From Brumimicrobium glaciale (GTDB lineage Bacteria > Bacteroidota > Bacteroidia > Flavobacteriales_D > Crocinitomicaceae): a stretch of 64,000 nucleotides of DNA. How positions within the stretch are numbered: position 1 is the stretch's first letter; each line of letters begins with the position of its first letter. The notes below the pieces were generated by a model that worked only from the letters and a program-made list of their open reading frames with translations, had not been told where the DNA came from and made no database searches. The stretch covers positions 558,001 to 622,000 of the forward strand of contig NZ_SETE01000002.1 of the NCBI RefSeq assembly GCF_004152935.1, written 5' to 3'. Below are positions 27,365 to 36,202 of the stretch, in pieces. Both the position numbers and the translations under genes were made by a program.

Positions 27365-29695
27365 ATGATAAAATATTTACTTTTCTGCATCTCATTTTTC
27401 ATTTGCACCCCTTTGATTTTCAGTCAAAAAAACGAAGAAAACACTGAGAACTTACCAGTTAGAGAACATACATTGACTATTCGAAAAGAAATGGTTAATA
27501 AAGCAGGAAAAGAAGTTATGGGAATGACAGTCAATGGAACAATTCCTGGACCGACTTTAGAATTCGAAGAAGGAGAATACGCCGTTATTTACGTGAAAAA
27601 TGAAATGGATGTAGAAACGTCAGTGCATTGGCATGGATTTTTACTTCCTAACTTTTATGACGGCGTACCTTACCTTACAACTCCACCAATTAAACCAGGA
27701 ACGACGCTTAAATATGAATTTCCAATTCGACAATCGGGTACATATTGGTATCATTCGCACACCATGTTACAGGAACAAAGCGGTGTATTTGGTTCAATTG
27801 TAATTCACCCAAAAGAAAAAGAGTTAGCTTATGATAAGGACTTAGTATTGATTTTATCAGACTGGACAAATGAAAAACCTAAGAATGTATTGCGAAATTT
27901 AAAACGTGGGAATGAATGGTACGGAATTAAAAAAGGAACTTCTACTCCACTGAATCAAGTGATTAGTCGGGGAGCTTTAGGAGCACAACTTAACTTTTGG
28001 AAACAACGCATGGAAGGTGCTGATATCGCTGATATTTATTACCCAGCATTTTTAGTGAATGGAGAAGATTCTATTTCCTATCCCGATTTTAATCCGGGAG
28101 AAAAAGTACGTTTACGTATAATAAATGGTGCTGCTTCTTCCTCTTTTTGGATGACTTTTGGTGGAGAAAAGCCGATTTTAGTTTCCGCTGATGGTTTAAA
28201 CGTTGAGCCAATAGCTAAAAACAAAACATTTATTGCCATTGCAGAGACTTATGATTTCATCGTGACAATTCCAGAAAATGGTCAAATAGAATTTCAAGCG
28301 ATGGCACAAGATGGTTCAGGAAAATCAAATGCTTATTTAGGAAAAGGTGAAATTCTTCCAGCAGAAGACATTCCAGTTCCAGATAAAATTGAAATGATGA
28401 AAAAAATGGCGAAAATGGACATGAAAATGGGTGCTCCAGCTATTAAATTTCGTCCAAAGAAAGATGAACGTCACGCCATGATGGAAAAGTATGGAATGAA
28501 AATGGAGGGAATGGACAAAGGTGAAGATGAAATGAATCATGAGATGTCAAAGAAAGAACATCAAGAAATGAGTAAAGATTCTTCTGAGATGAAAGACATG
28601 GATCATTCCAAAATGGATCATTCTAAGATGAAAAATATGGATATGGATATGGATATGGATATGGAAGGGATGGATATGAACTCAGAATACAACTACGATT
28701 ATTTAAAAGCAAAAGAAAAAACGATTTATCCTGATTCAGTTCACGTGAACAATATTCTTATGAATCTGACTGGAAACATGAACCGTTATATATGGAGTAT
28801 AAATGGTGTTCCATTAGGTGAAACAGACAACATTAAAATCAATAGCGATGAAGTTACACGAATGACTTTCAACAATCTTACAATGATGCACCATCCAATG
28901 CATTTACACGGTCACTTTTTTAGAGTTATTAATAAAAACGGAGAATATTCACCTTTAAAACACACCGTAAACGTTGCTCCAATGGAGAAAGTTACCATTG
29001 AGTTTTATAAAAATGGAGGCGATGAAAATGGAGATTGGTTTTTCCATTGTCACGTACTTTACCACATGATGAGTGGAATGGCGCGTGTAATTAGTTACGA
29101 TACACCTCGTGATCCTAGAATGGAGGATTATCCAATGAAAAATATAACTAAAGAAGGGAATAAATTCTTTGCTTGGCATACACTAGATCTCGCTTCAAAT
29201 GATGTGGATTATGACTTTGTAGCTTCCAACATGCGAAATCAATTCAATTTATCAGCAGAATATGGATGGAATCAAAATTTTGAAGGAGAATTTACCTATG
29301 AAAGATATTTACAAGATTACTTTCGCGTTTTTGGTGGAGTGAATGTAGAAAACGAAAAAAGTGAAAACTTAGATGATTTTTCTACAACTGCTGTTGCAGG
29401 TATTCGTTATTTGACACCATTTCTATTTAATTTGGATGTTAGAATAGATAATAAATTACGTCCACAAATTAGTTTGGAAAAGGAGATTATGATTTTCCCA
29501 AGAACAGTGCTTTTTGGAGAAGTTGAATACCAAGCAGATTTTGGCTGGGTTGATGAATTTAAACCAGGAATTAATTACAGAGAAGAAGTGGTTTGGAATG
29601 CTGGAATTGAATTTCTGATGACTAAGCATTTTTCATTAATGGCAAGTTATGATAATCGATTTGGAGTTGGTGGAGGATTATCGATAAGATTCTAA
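27365..29695 (+). CDS. Copper oxidase CopA fused to CopB-like outer membrane barrel
   Basis: The protein is 776 residues from the ATG at 27365, which gives a signal peptide ending near FSQ; the longer frame from 27320 is not credible. Three cupredoxin domains carry the four copper motifs of multicopper oxidases: HWHG, YWYHSHTMLQEQ, HHPMHLHGHFFRV and FFHCHVLYHMMSGMAR. A Met/His/Asp-rich insert (about 340-445; repeated MDHSKM and MDMD) should bind Cu(I). The last 190 residues are not oxidase but a beta-barrel-like domain resembling CopB (YLQDYFRVFGGVNVEN; terminal IRF). The product should detoxify copper at the outer membrane. It is monocistronic, with no cop regulator nearby. Confidence 0.88.
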   Translation: MIKYLLFCISFFICTPLIFSQKNEENTENLPVREHTLTIRKEMVNKAGKEVMGMTVNGTIPGPTLEFEEGEYAVIYVKNEMDVETSVHWHGFLLPNFYDGVPYLTTPPIKPGTTLKYEFPIRQSGTYWYHSHTMLQEQSGVFGSIVIHPKEKELAYDKDLVLILSDWTNEKPKNVLRNLKRGNEWYGIKKGTSTPLNQVISRGALGAQLNFWKQRMEGADIADIYYPAFLVNGEDSISYPDFNPGEKVRLRIINGAASSSFWMTFGGEKPILVSADGLNVEPIAKNKTFIAIAETYDFIVTIPENGQIEFQAMAQDGSGKSNAYLGKGEILPAEDIPVPDKIEMMKKMAKMDMKMGAPAIKFRPKKDERHAMMEKYGMKMEGMDKGEDEMNHEMSKKEHQEMSKDSSEMKDMDHSKMDHSKMKNMDMDMDMDMEGMDMNSEYNYDYLKAKEKTIYPDSVHVNNILMNLTGNMNRYIWSINGVPLGETDNIKINSDEVTRMTFNNLTMMHHPMHLHGHFFRVINKNGEYSPLKHTVNVAPMEKVTIEFYKNGGDENGDWFFHCHVLYHMMSGMARVISYDTPRDPRMEDYPMKNITKEGNKFFAWHTLDLASNDVDYDFVASNMRNQFNLSAEYGWNQNFEGEFTYERYLQDYFRVFGGVNVENEKSENLDDFSTTAVAGIRYLTPFLFNLDVRIDNKLRPQISLEKEIMIFPRTVLFGEVEYQADFGWVDEFKPGINYREEVVWNAGIEFLMTKHFSLMASYDNRFGVGGGLSIRF

Positions 29696-30211
29696 ATCAC
29701 TATTGTCCGATTAACATAACTCTTCCATCACTGAATGAAATTTCCGATTAACAAAATTCTTTTTTCATTTTTTTATTCAATTCCTAAATTGCTTTTAAAT
29801 TATTTTCATGAGCTAGCTTCACGTCGGTTCTTGATAAAAAAACGAAACAAAAAAATCATCCCGATTATACATCGGGACCAAGGCATTCATATGACACCAT
29901 GAGATTTTCTTATGCTGAATGCTATATTTCTTTGCAAGAAATGTAATTCTGCATGAAAACTCACTTTCGCTGAGGAATCCCAAGCGCTTCGATTTTAGCA
30001 TTTATGAAAATTCAAGCCTATAGTTTTTAAGAAGAGCTACAAACTAGAAAAACTATCGAATCTGGAATGAATTAGAATTTTTAATCGGAAAGCAATGATT
30101 CTAAATATCATTTAAACAATAGTTAAGACTCAAATAAAATCAAAAAGTGAATTTTCATATTTGATTCTCACGAATAATTATTATTTTCATTGTCAAACCT
30201 TTTTTCAAAAT
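29696..30211. other. Intergenic region with a micro-hairpin and repeat traces
   Basis: About 500 bp without a credible gene. A micro-hairpin TCCCGAT-TATAC-ATCGGGA (29859-29877) sits inside an AAAAAATCA...AAGGC stretch, as if inserted there. A minus-strand frame at 29819-30001 is judged non-coding. Confidence 0.5.
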
Positions 30212-30655
30212 ATGGAAAAGACGGATAAATCAGCAATACTAAAAGGAGCGATAACCACAGGCGTCATCAATGCCATTATCAACGGTGGAATCCAATATTT
30301 CCTATTGAATGACAAAGAAGTCATTCCAATTTCTGTTGATGCGATTACAAATACGGAAGTCACTGTTTTAGGAACAGCGGTCTCTTTAGCAATTACATTA
30401 TCAATAATTCTTACATTAATTGGCTATTTTACCTTGAAAGGAGAAAAAGTAAAATTCTTTCCAACTGCCTTTTGGTTAACCATCAAACATGGATTTTTTA
30501 CTTTTGGGGTAATTACATCTGTAGCAGTTTTATGGCAAAAGTATATGGGAACAGTAGAAGTTTCATTGATTTGGGGATTAGTAATTATAGGAGTAATCAC
30601 GGGAATTGTTTCTGCAGTCATTAATTATTTAACGTTGAAAAACATTCAAAAATAA
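30212..30655 (+). CDS. Small four-helix membrane protein
   Basis: The protein is 147 residues from the ATG at 30212. Four hydrophobic segments lie at about 10-30, 48-72, 90-105 and 118-142. The sequence is rich in Gly, Ile and Thr, with no known motif (GAITTGVINAIINGGIQYF). The family is not recognised. It is followed after 22 bp by the amidohydrolase gene and is probably co-transcribed. Confidence 0.65.
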   Translation: MEKTDKSAILKGAITTGVINAIINGGIQYFLLNDKEVIPISVDAITNTEVTVLGTAVSLAITLSIILTLIGYFTLKGEKVKFFPTAFWLTIKHGFFTFGVITSVAVLWQKYMGTVEVSLIWGLVIIGVITGIVSAVINYLTLKNIQK

Positions 30656-30677
30656 GCAATCACAATATTTAAAAATC

Positions 30678-32402
30678 ATGAAGAAAATTATTTATTCACT
30701 GTTCTTTCTTGCTTTATTTTCCAGCTGTGGCCAGAATGAAACACAAGAAACAGCTCAAAAAGATGAGACGCCAACTCAAATGTATTTCAATGGTGAAATT
30801 CTCACAATGGAAACAGATGAAGTCGTTTATGTTGAAGCAGTTGTTGAACAAGAAGGAAAAATCGTTTTCGTAGGGAGTCAAAAAGACGCTGAAGAAAAGT
30901 ATGGAAATGCAAAGAAAATCGATTTAAAAGGAAAGACAATGCTTCCTGGATTTATCGATCCACATTCTCATTTTGGAATGGTTTCGAATACTATGGGACA
31001 AGTAGATTTGAATCCGGCGCCCGTTGGAGATGTGAATAACATTCCAGCCATTATGGAGAAAATGAAGCAATATAAAGCGGACAATAACATTCCAGATGGT
31101 GAATGGATTTATGGTTGGGGATATGACGATGGACAATTAGAAGAAAAACGTCACCCAAATAAAAGAGAGCTTGATGCTGTTTTGCCGAACAATCCAGTTT
31201 ACTTGCAGCATACGAGTGGACATATGGGCGTTGCGAATTCTGCTGCACTTGCGAAATTTGATGTTACAGCGGAATCAAAAAATCCAGATGGAGGAAATAT
31301 AGAACATTTCCCAAATTCAACAGAACCAACAGGATTAGTTCAAGAAACTGCGATGTATCCATTTGTAGAGAAAATGATGGGAGTGATGGCAGCAGCACAA
31401 GCCGAACATTTTGGGACAACACAAGATTATTATGCAGCAAACGGAATTACAACTGCTCATGATGGAATGACAGGTCGCAGCACGATACAATTTTACCAAG
31501 ATCAAGCAGATGCTGGAAAAATGAAAATTGACTTGGTTGTTTTAGCTGGCTATTCTGAACTAGAAGACAACATCAATGATTCTACATTGGTTTTTAAGGA
31601 ATACAAAAACGGATTTAAAACGCAAGGAACTAAAATTGTTGCAGATGGTTCGCCACAAGGGAAAACAGCTTTTTTCACGAAGCCTTTCTTAACAGAAGTC
31701 CCTGGTTGTGCGCATCAATGTAGAGGATTACCGAGTTTAACACAAGAAGCACTCGATAAATTATTCTTGACCGCTTATGATAACAACAATCAATTATTTA
31801 TTCATTGCAATGGTGATGCAACGGTTGACATGATTATGAAAGCGCACGAAAACGCATGTGAGGAATTAAATCACCCGTTAGATAAAGACCGCAGAACTAT
31901 TATTATTCACGCTCAATTCTCTAGACAAGATCAACTAGAAAAGTTTGTAGAATACAATATGCAACCTTCCTTCTTTACAAATCACGCTTATTTCTGGGGT
32001 GATGTTCACGTAGAAAATTTAGGAAAAGAAAGAGCAGATTTCTTGAGTCCAATGGCTACTTCGATTAAATTAGGTTTAAAACCAACAAATCATTCTGATG
32101 CAACGGTTACGCCTATTGATCCAATATTTACTATTTGGTCGGCAGTAAATCGTATTTCTCGTTCAGGTAAAATCATAGGAGAAAATGAAAGAGTAACGCC
32201 TTACCAAGCGATTCAAGCAATAACTAGCAATGCTGCATATGAATTATACGACGAAGATTTGAAAGGAACATTGACGAAAGGAAAACTCGCTGACTTTGTG
32301 ATTTTGGATAAGAATCCTTTGAAAGTTGAAGCTGGGAGTATTAAAGATATTCAGGTTGTGGAGACTGTGAAGGAAGGGAAGTCGGTTTACTTGAGGGAAT
32401 AA
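30678..32402 (+). CDS. Amidohydrolase lipoprotein (YtcJ-like)
   Basis: A 574-residue amidohydrolase_3 family protein. A lipobox (LFSSC near residue 15) predicts a periplasm-facing lipoprotein. The metal-binding start is MLPGFIDPHSHFGM (about 90-103), later ligands are in LFIHCNGDATVDM and IIIHAQFSR, and the C-terminal aspartate is in PTNHSDATVTP. The typical LTKGKLADFVILDKNPL ends the composite domain. Such enzymes hydrolyse amides or imides of unknown identity; the lipid anchor is a common Bacteroidota variant. A GxxExxY gene and repeats follow. Confidence 0.9.
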   Translation: MKKIIYSLFFLALFSSCGQNETQETAQKDETPTQMYFNGEILTMETDEVVYVEAVVEQEGKIVFVGSQKDAEEKYGNAKKIDLKGKTMLPGFIDPHSHFGMVSNTMGQVDLNPAPVGDVNNIPAIMEKMKQYKADNNIPDGEWIYGWGYDDGQLEEKRHPNKRELDAVLPNNPVYLQHTSGHMGVANSAALAKFDVTAESKNPDGGNIEHFPNSTEPTGLVQETAMYPFVEKMMGVMAAAQAEHFGTTQDYYAANGITTAHDGMTGRSTIQFYQDQADAGKMKIDLVVLAGYSELEDNINDSTLVFKEYKNGFKTQGTKIVADGSPQGKTAFFTKPFLTEVPGCAHQCRGLPSLTQEALDKLFLTAYDNNNQLFIHCNGDATVDMIMKAHENACEELNHPLDKDRRTIIIHAQFSRQDQLEKFVEYNMQPSFFTNHAYFWGDVHVENLGKERADFLSPMATSIKLGLKPTNHSDATVTPIDPIFTIWSAVNRISRSGKIIGENERVTPYQAIQAITSNAAYELYDEDLKGTLTKGKLADFVILDKNPLKVEAGSIKDIQVVETVKEGKSVYLRE

Positions 32403-32415
32403 GGAAAAAAAAAGA

Positions 32416-32625
32416 ATTACGCGGAGTTTCGCTGAGATGCAGAGATACGCAGAGAAGAAAAAAGAAGTAAAGGAGGATAAAAAAGAATGACGCAGAGGTA
32501 CGCTGAGGCGCAAAGATGCGCAGAGAAAAAAAAGAAATAAAGCGAATAAAGAGGAACCAATTTGCGCCACCCTTCTTATCATTGCGAAACTCCGCTCCTC
32601 TGCGTGTCTCTGCGTAATTCTTCCC
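32416..32625. repeat. CGCAGAG-type repeat cluster, left of the GxxExxY gene
   Basis: Two direct copies of a roughly 75-bp unit (from about 32416 and 32489), each with ACGCAGAG/GCGCAAAG words followed by an A-rich AGAAAAAAGAA stretch. An opposite-facing copy (CTCTGCGTGTCTCTGCG) lies at about 32590-32625 next to the GxxExxY stop. The first unit is the inverted counterpart of 33186-33233. Confidence 0.75.
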
Positions 32626-32630
32626 TTTCT

Positions 32631-33008
32631 TTAAAGTCCGTTCACCATTCTTCTAATCCCATGCTTCAATAGTTTGGTTTTGAAATTTAGAATTAAACCC
32701 AACTTATAATTTCCAAGCTTCAAATATGTCATTAATTGAGCTTCATGAATATCAATTATAGCATCAACAGACTTTAGTTCAATGACAATCTTCTTTTCAA
32801 CTAATAAATCTATTCTGTAACCATGATTTAAAGTTAAGTCTTTATAAACTATAGGCATTTTCAATTCTTGCTCAACAAGGAATCCTATTTTCTCTAATTC
32901 ATAAATTAAACATTTTTGATAAGCCGACTCTAATAGTCCGGGACCTAATTTATTATGCACTTCTATCGCACAACCAATAATTACTGAGGAAATTTCATTT
33001 TCTTTCAT
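32631..33008 (-). CDS. GxxExxY protein (PD-(D/E)XK-like nuclease fold)
   Basis: A 125-residue protein of the GxxExxY family (PDDEXK_3). The name motif is GLLESAY (about 25-31), inside VHNKLGPGLLESAYQKCL. Putative nuclease residues are D in YRIDLLV (about 68) and ExK in VIELKSV (about 77-79), the layout of a PD-(D/E)XK active site. The family's function is unknown. Here the gene is bracketed by inverted copies of CGCAGAG-type repeats with no other gene between them, suggesting a minimal mobile or repeat-dispersing unit. Its leader resembles that of the IS200-type transposase at 41.7 kb. Confidence 0.9.
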   Translation of the reverse strand: MKENEISSVIIGCAIEVHNKLGPGLLESAYQKCLIYELEKIGFLVEQELKMPIVYKDLTLNHGYRIDLLVEKKIVIELKSVDAIIDIHEAQLMTYLKLGNYKLGLILNFKTKLLKHGIRRMVNGL

Positions 33009-33107
33009 TATATTTTGATTTAGTGGTTAACTCTAAATTAAGATAGTGAAAGTTTTGAGTTCTCAGATACAAATAGAAATAAAAATAAAAGATAAAAAAA
33101 TCTCTCT

Positions 33108-33245
33108 TCTTCATCTCTGTGAGCCTCCGCGAAAACCATCCTCATGTTTTTCTCCTCTGAAAGCTTCTCTAATCTCTGCGTCACCTTTCCCCTCTTTTTC
33201 TTCTCCGCGAATCTCTGCACCTTTGCGAATCTCTGCGTTCCTTTC
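33108..33245. repeat. CTCTGCG-type repeat cluster, right of the GxxExxY gene
   Basis: At least two units in the orientation opposite to those at 32416-32530. The segment 33186-33233 is, in reverse complement, about 85% like 32416-32462 by eye, including GTGCAGAGATTCGCGGAGAA. Frames called through this region on both strands are repeat artefacts. Confidence 0.75.
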
Positions 33246-33288
33246 ACCTCTCTTATTTAGACTCATTCAAAATACCCTGTTAATGGTA

Positions 33289-33319
33289 TTGCAGAAAACC
33301 ATCTTCTACTCTATTTTTG
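33289..33319 (+). promoter_or_regulatory. Promoter of feoA, apparently leaderless
   Basis: TTG (33289-33291), 20-nt spacing, then TATTTTTG (33312-33319). The feoA ATG follows after 4 nt, the same geometry as at higB. Confidence 0.6.
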
Positions 33320-33323
33320 TGTC

Positions 33324-33554
33324 ATGGAAGATAGAAGCATCACAACATTGCGTAAAGGAGCTAGCGGAATAATTACTGAAATCAGACACAGTAAGGTTTC
33401 TCAGCGTTTAATAGAAATGGGATTAACTCCAGGAACTCCATTTGAGATCCGTTCAATTTCACCATTTGGCGATCCAATTGCTATTCGTTTAAATGATTTT
33501 GCAATAAGCTTGAGATTGTCTGATGCATTGAATATTATGGTACGCTCAAAATAG
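33324..33554 (+). CDS. feoA: FeoA-domain protein
   Basis: A 76-residue FeoA/SH3-like protein: LRKGASGIITEIR, then RLIEMGLTPGTPFEIRSISP with the family's MGLTPG motif, and a beta-rich end (FAISLRLSDALNIMV). FeoA is an accessory to the FeoB ferrous iron transporter in the cytosol. No feoB follows here; a ZIP-type transporter gene comes next after 170 bp. The ATG at 33324 is fixed by the promoter and by the short domain length; a longer overlapping frame is an artefact. Confidence 0.9.
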   Translation: MEDRSITTLRKGASGIITEIRHSKVSQRLIEMGLTPGTPFEIRSISPFGDPIAIRLNDFAISLRLSDALNIMVRSK

Positions 33555-33725
33555 AGAATCTCTATAAACTCTAATACTTATACAGTAGAATTAATGTTCT
33601 ACCACTTATTTTATTTTTCTATTTAAGCTTCCTTTTTCAGCGTTTCCAACTTCTAACAGTCGATTTTTAAACTTCCACTTCAATTTCCTTTGTTATTTCT
33701 CACCAAAAAGAATAACTTCACTGTA

Positions 33726-34433
33726 ATGATGCAAGAACTAATTATTTTCTCAGGATTAGCGGGAATTACTGTTTTTATTGGTGGACTTTTAGCGAATTAT
33801 TTTAATCACCACGTAAAAGATACACCAGTTAAATATGAAATCACACATACGATGATGTCGTTTGGTGCAGGGATTATTTTATCGGCATTAGCTTTAGTTC
33901 TGATTCCAAAAGCATTGGAAGAATTGGAGTTAATCCCTATGGTTTTATCCTTTTTATCAGGTGCTTTATCTTTCATGTTTATTGATCGATACTTAGCGAA
34001 AAAAGGAGGTCAAACTGCTACGCTACTGGCTATGATGATGGATTTTATTCCTGAAGCCATTGCATTAGGTGCTGTTTTTGTAATCGATCCAAACATGGCA
34101 ATGTTACTCGCCGTTTTTATCGGACTCCAAAATTTACCAGAAGCTTTTAATTCATTTAGGGATTTAGTCCAAAGCGGATTCACTCCAAAAAAAACATTAA
34201 TCATCTTCTTTTTCTTAAGTTTCTTCGGAATTGTTGGAGCTTTAATCGGACATTACTTTTTGAGTAATCACCAAGGACTGACAGCTCATCTGATGAACTT
34301 TGCAAGTGGTGGAATTCTCTATTTATTGATTCAAGATATTATTCCAGAAAGTAAGTTGAGTAGAAACTATTTAACCTCTCTGGGAGCTACTTTGGGTTTT
34401 TTAGTGGGAATAATTGGTGAAAAGTTGGTTTAA
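33726..34433 (+). CDS. ZIP-family divalent metal transporter
   Basis: The protein is 235 residues from the ATG at 33726, with about eight membrane segments. The family signature helix is DFIPEAIALGAVF (about 112-124) with its metal-binding proline/glutamate, followed by GLQNLPEAFNSFRD (about 142-155) and LYLLIQDIIPES near the end. ZIP proteins import zinc, iron or manganese. The histidine usual before PE is replaced here by F/I or N/L, so selectivity may differ. It lies downstream of feoA on the same strand, which hints at iron or manganese. Confidence 0.82.
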   Translation: MMQELIIFSGLAGITVFIGGLLANYFNHHVKDTPVKYEITHTMMSFGAGIILSALALVLIPKALEELELIPMVLSFLSGALSFMFIDRYLAKKGGQTATLLAMMMDFIPEAIALGAVFVIDPNMAMLLAVFIGLQNLPEAFNSFRDLVQSGFTPKKTLIIFFFLSFFGIVGALIGHYFLSNHQGLTAHLMNFASGGILYLLIQDIIPESKLSRNYLTSLGATLGFLVGIIGEKLV

Positions 34434-34774
34434 ACTCAATTAATGCGCCATGGAAACTTAATTACTACCTGTAAACTGAATAAATCTTAACTTTCTTTCC
34501 AATCTTTGATAATTACGTTAATATTTATTTCATTCAGAAAAAATAATTATTAAGTTTGGCAATGGAATCAAATAAAGTAGCTTAGAAAGTATAATAAATT
34601 TAAATTTTGCACACTATTTATCGCATGTAAAATGAACAGTTTCACTTTCAATAAAATCTATTTTAAAAAAAATATTAATATTATAAACTTTACAATGGAG
34701 TCTAGAAACCATTTTAAAAAACGGGGCGAATCTGAAAAGCCATAAGAGTAGGAAAACTTAAAACATTACTTATT
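34434..34774. other. AT-rich intergenic region, nothing recognised
   Basis: About 340 bp with no convincing gene, hairpin or repeat. A 37-codon frame near 34632 has no coding character. Confidence 0.45.
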
Positions 34775-35059
34775 ATGATCAAAAAAATCAAATCAATTGT
34801 AGCTTTATTAGCTATCGTCGCTATGGTGTCAAGCTGTTCTTTGACCCTTCCTGTTAACGCTACAAGTAATCCAATTGGAGACAAAGTGGGTACTGCAAAA
34901 GCAACTGGTTTCTTGGGTATTTTATTTTTTGATGCAGATGCTAGCATTAGTACTGCTGCTAAAAATGGTGGAATTACACAAATTTCTACAGTTGATATCA
35001 AGCACACTAGTATCTTGAATATTCTCGTTACTTACGAAACTATCGTAACAGGAAAATAA
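34775..35059 (+). CDS. TRL-like lipoprotein
   Basis: A 94-residue lipoprotein with lipobox (VSSC near residue 21). The mature part (NPIGDKVGTAKATGFLGILF and the final ISTVDIKHTSILNILVTYET) matches the TRL-like family, found as small envelope lipoproteins of unknown function in many Gram-negatives. It begins a run of three lipoprotein genes and a SOUL gene on the same strand. Confidence 0.82.
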   Translation: MIKKIKSIVALLAIVAMVSSCSLTLPVNATSNPIGDKVGTAKATGFLGILFFDADASISTAAKNGGITQISTVDIKHTSILNILVTYETIVTGK

Positions 35060-35110
35060 CTTTACTTATAGGAAGGAGAGTTAATACTTTCCTTCCTCTA
35101 TCATTCCTTT

Positions 35111-35611
35111 ATGAAAAAATTTATCATTTTCTCACTATTACTTTTCTTTACCGCTTGCACTTCAAACTCAGATAATCAAAAAAGCTTAGATCTTTTCAAT
35201 GGTTCAACATTTGAATTAAATGAAAGTGAAAAAGAACTAGCTATGACATTACACATTAAGGAAAGCTACCTTGATCTTATTAAAGAAAAAAGCTTACAAA
35301 TCCCATTATTTAAAATTGTTAAAGGTCCAAAATATCATATTTTCATTGGTCTACCTGTAAATACTTCATTGACAGAAATATTTAAAGCACCGCTGTTTAA
35401 TGACAGTATTAAACTTGAATTTAAAACCGATACTACTTCCTATGACTATAAAAAATTCAAATATGAAGAGAATTATATTTCTGAATATGTTTCAGAAAAA
35501 GAGGGTAATTTAATTTATATTTTATCGGTTACAGATTCAGAAGAAATTTCAGATAGTTTATTTAATTTTGAAAAACTATCTAACAGATTACAATTAAAAA
35601 ACAACGAATAA
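35111..35611 (+). CDS. Hypothetical lipoprotein
   Basis: A 166-residue protein with a lipobox (FFTAC near residue 16) and a charged, mixed alpha/beta mature part. The family is not recognised. Its stop overlaps the next start (TAATG), so the two genes are translationally coupled. It lies 51 bp after the TRL-like gene. Confidence 0.7.
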   Translation: MKKFIIFSLLLFFTACTSNSDNQKSLDLFNGSTFELNESEKELAMTLHIKESYLDLIKEKSLQIPLFKIVKGPKYHIFIGLPVNTSLTEIFKAPLFNDSIKLEFKTDTTSYDYKKFKYEENYISEYVSEKEGNLIYILSVTDSEEISDSLFNFEKLSNRLQLKNNE

Positions 35612-36180
35612 TGAGATTAGTAAAAAGTACATTTAACCAATCAGCCACTTTAGGAGTTTTACTTATCATTTCTATACTATTTCTACTTTCCAGTTGTATG
35701 TCTATAAAACCAGGATCTTCAAAATCTGGAAAAAAATATTACGAATCCTTTTATGTTGGTGAAGGTGGAACGCAATATTTCATTAAGCCTATAAGCTTTG
35801 AAAAAGAAAAAGGAAAAGATGAAGTGTTTTTGGATTTCACTTTTCGATACAGAGACAATATGAATAGCAATGCTGTCATTAATTACAGCGTTCAAATAGA
35901 TGAAATCATCAGAGAAGTGGATAGCTTGGTAATTATCAATGCATCAAATTCGATGACCAGTTCAGTTAATAAATTATTATTTAACACCAGAGAAGGTGAT
36001 GGATTTCAATCGCGTTATTCAACAGAAGTACCGCTGAAAAAATTGAAAGATTTATTTGGAAATAATGAATGGGCAGTAAAAGTTTACGCTACTGGAAAAG
36101 AGCATATTTTTTATCCTTCAAATAAATCGAAAAAAAAGATTAAAATACTGAACGATAACGTGTTTATTTTGTTTAACTAA
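35611..36180 (+). CDS. Hypothetical lipoprotein, coupled to the upstream one
   Basis: A 189-residue protein with a long n-region, a hydrophobic core and a lipobox (LLSSC near residue 30). The mature part is beta-rich (YYESFYVGEGGTQYFIKPIS). The family is not recognised. The 1-bp overlap with the upstream lipoprotein gene suggests the two products work together. Confidence 0.7.
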   Translation: MRLVKSTFNQSATLGVLLIISILFLLSSCMSIKPGSSKSGKKYYESFYVGEGGTQYFIKPISFEKEKGKDEVFLDFTFRYRDNMNSNAVINYSVQIDEIIREVDSLVIINASNSMTSSVNKLLFNTREGDGFQSRYSTEVPLKKLKDLFGNNEWAVKVYATGKEHIFYPSNKSKKKIKILNDNVFILFN

Positions 36181-36202
36181 GTAGAACAAATAAATAGCAA
36201 GA

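Noticed and set aside
29819-30001. 60-codon minus-strand frame after the copper oxidase gene
   Set aside because: It runs through a micro-hairpin and repeat-like sequence and lacks any protein features.
33038-33372. Frames on both strands through the CTCTGCG repeats
   Set aside because: Their sequence is translated repeat, and the plus-strand frame overlaps feoA in another phase.
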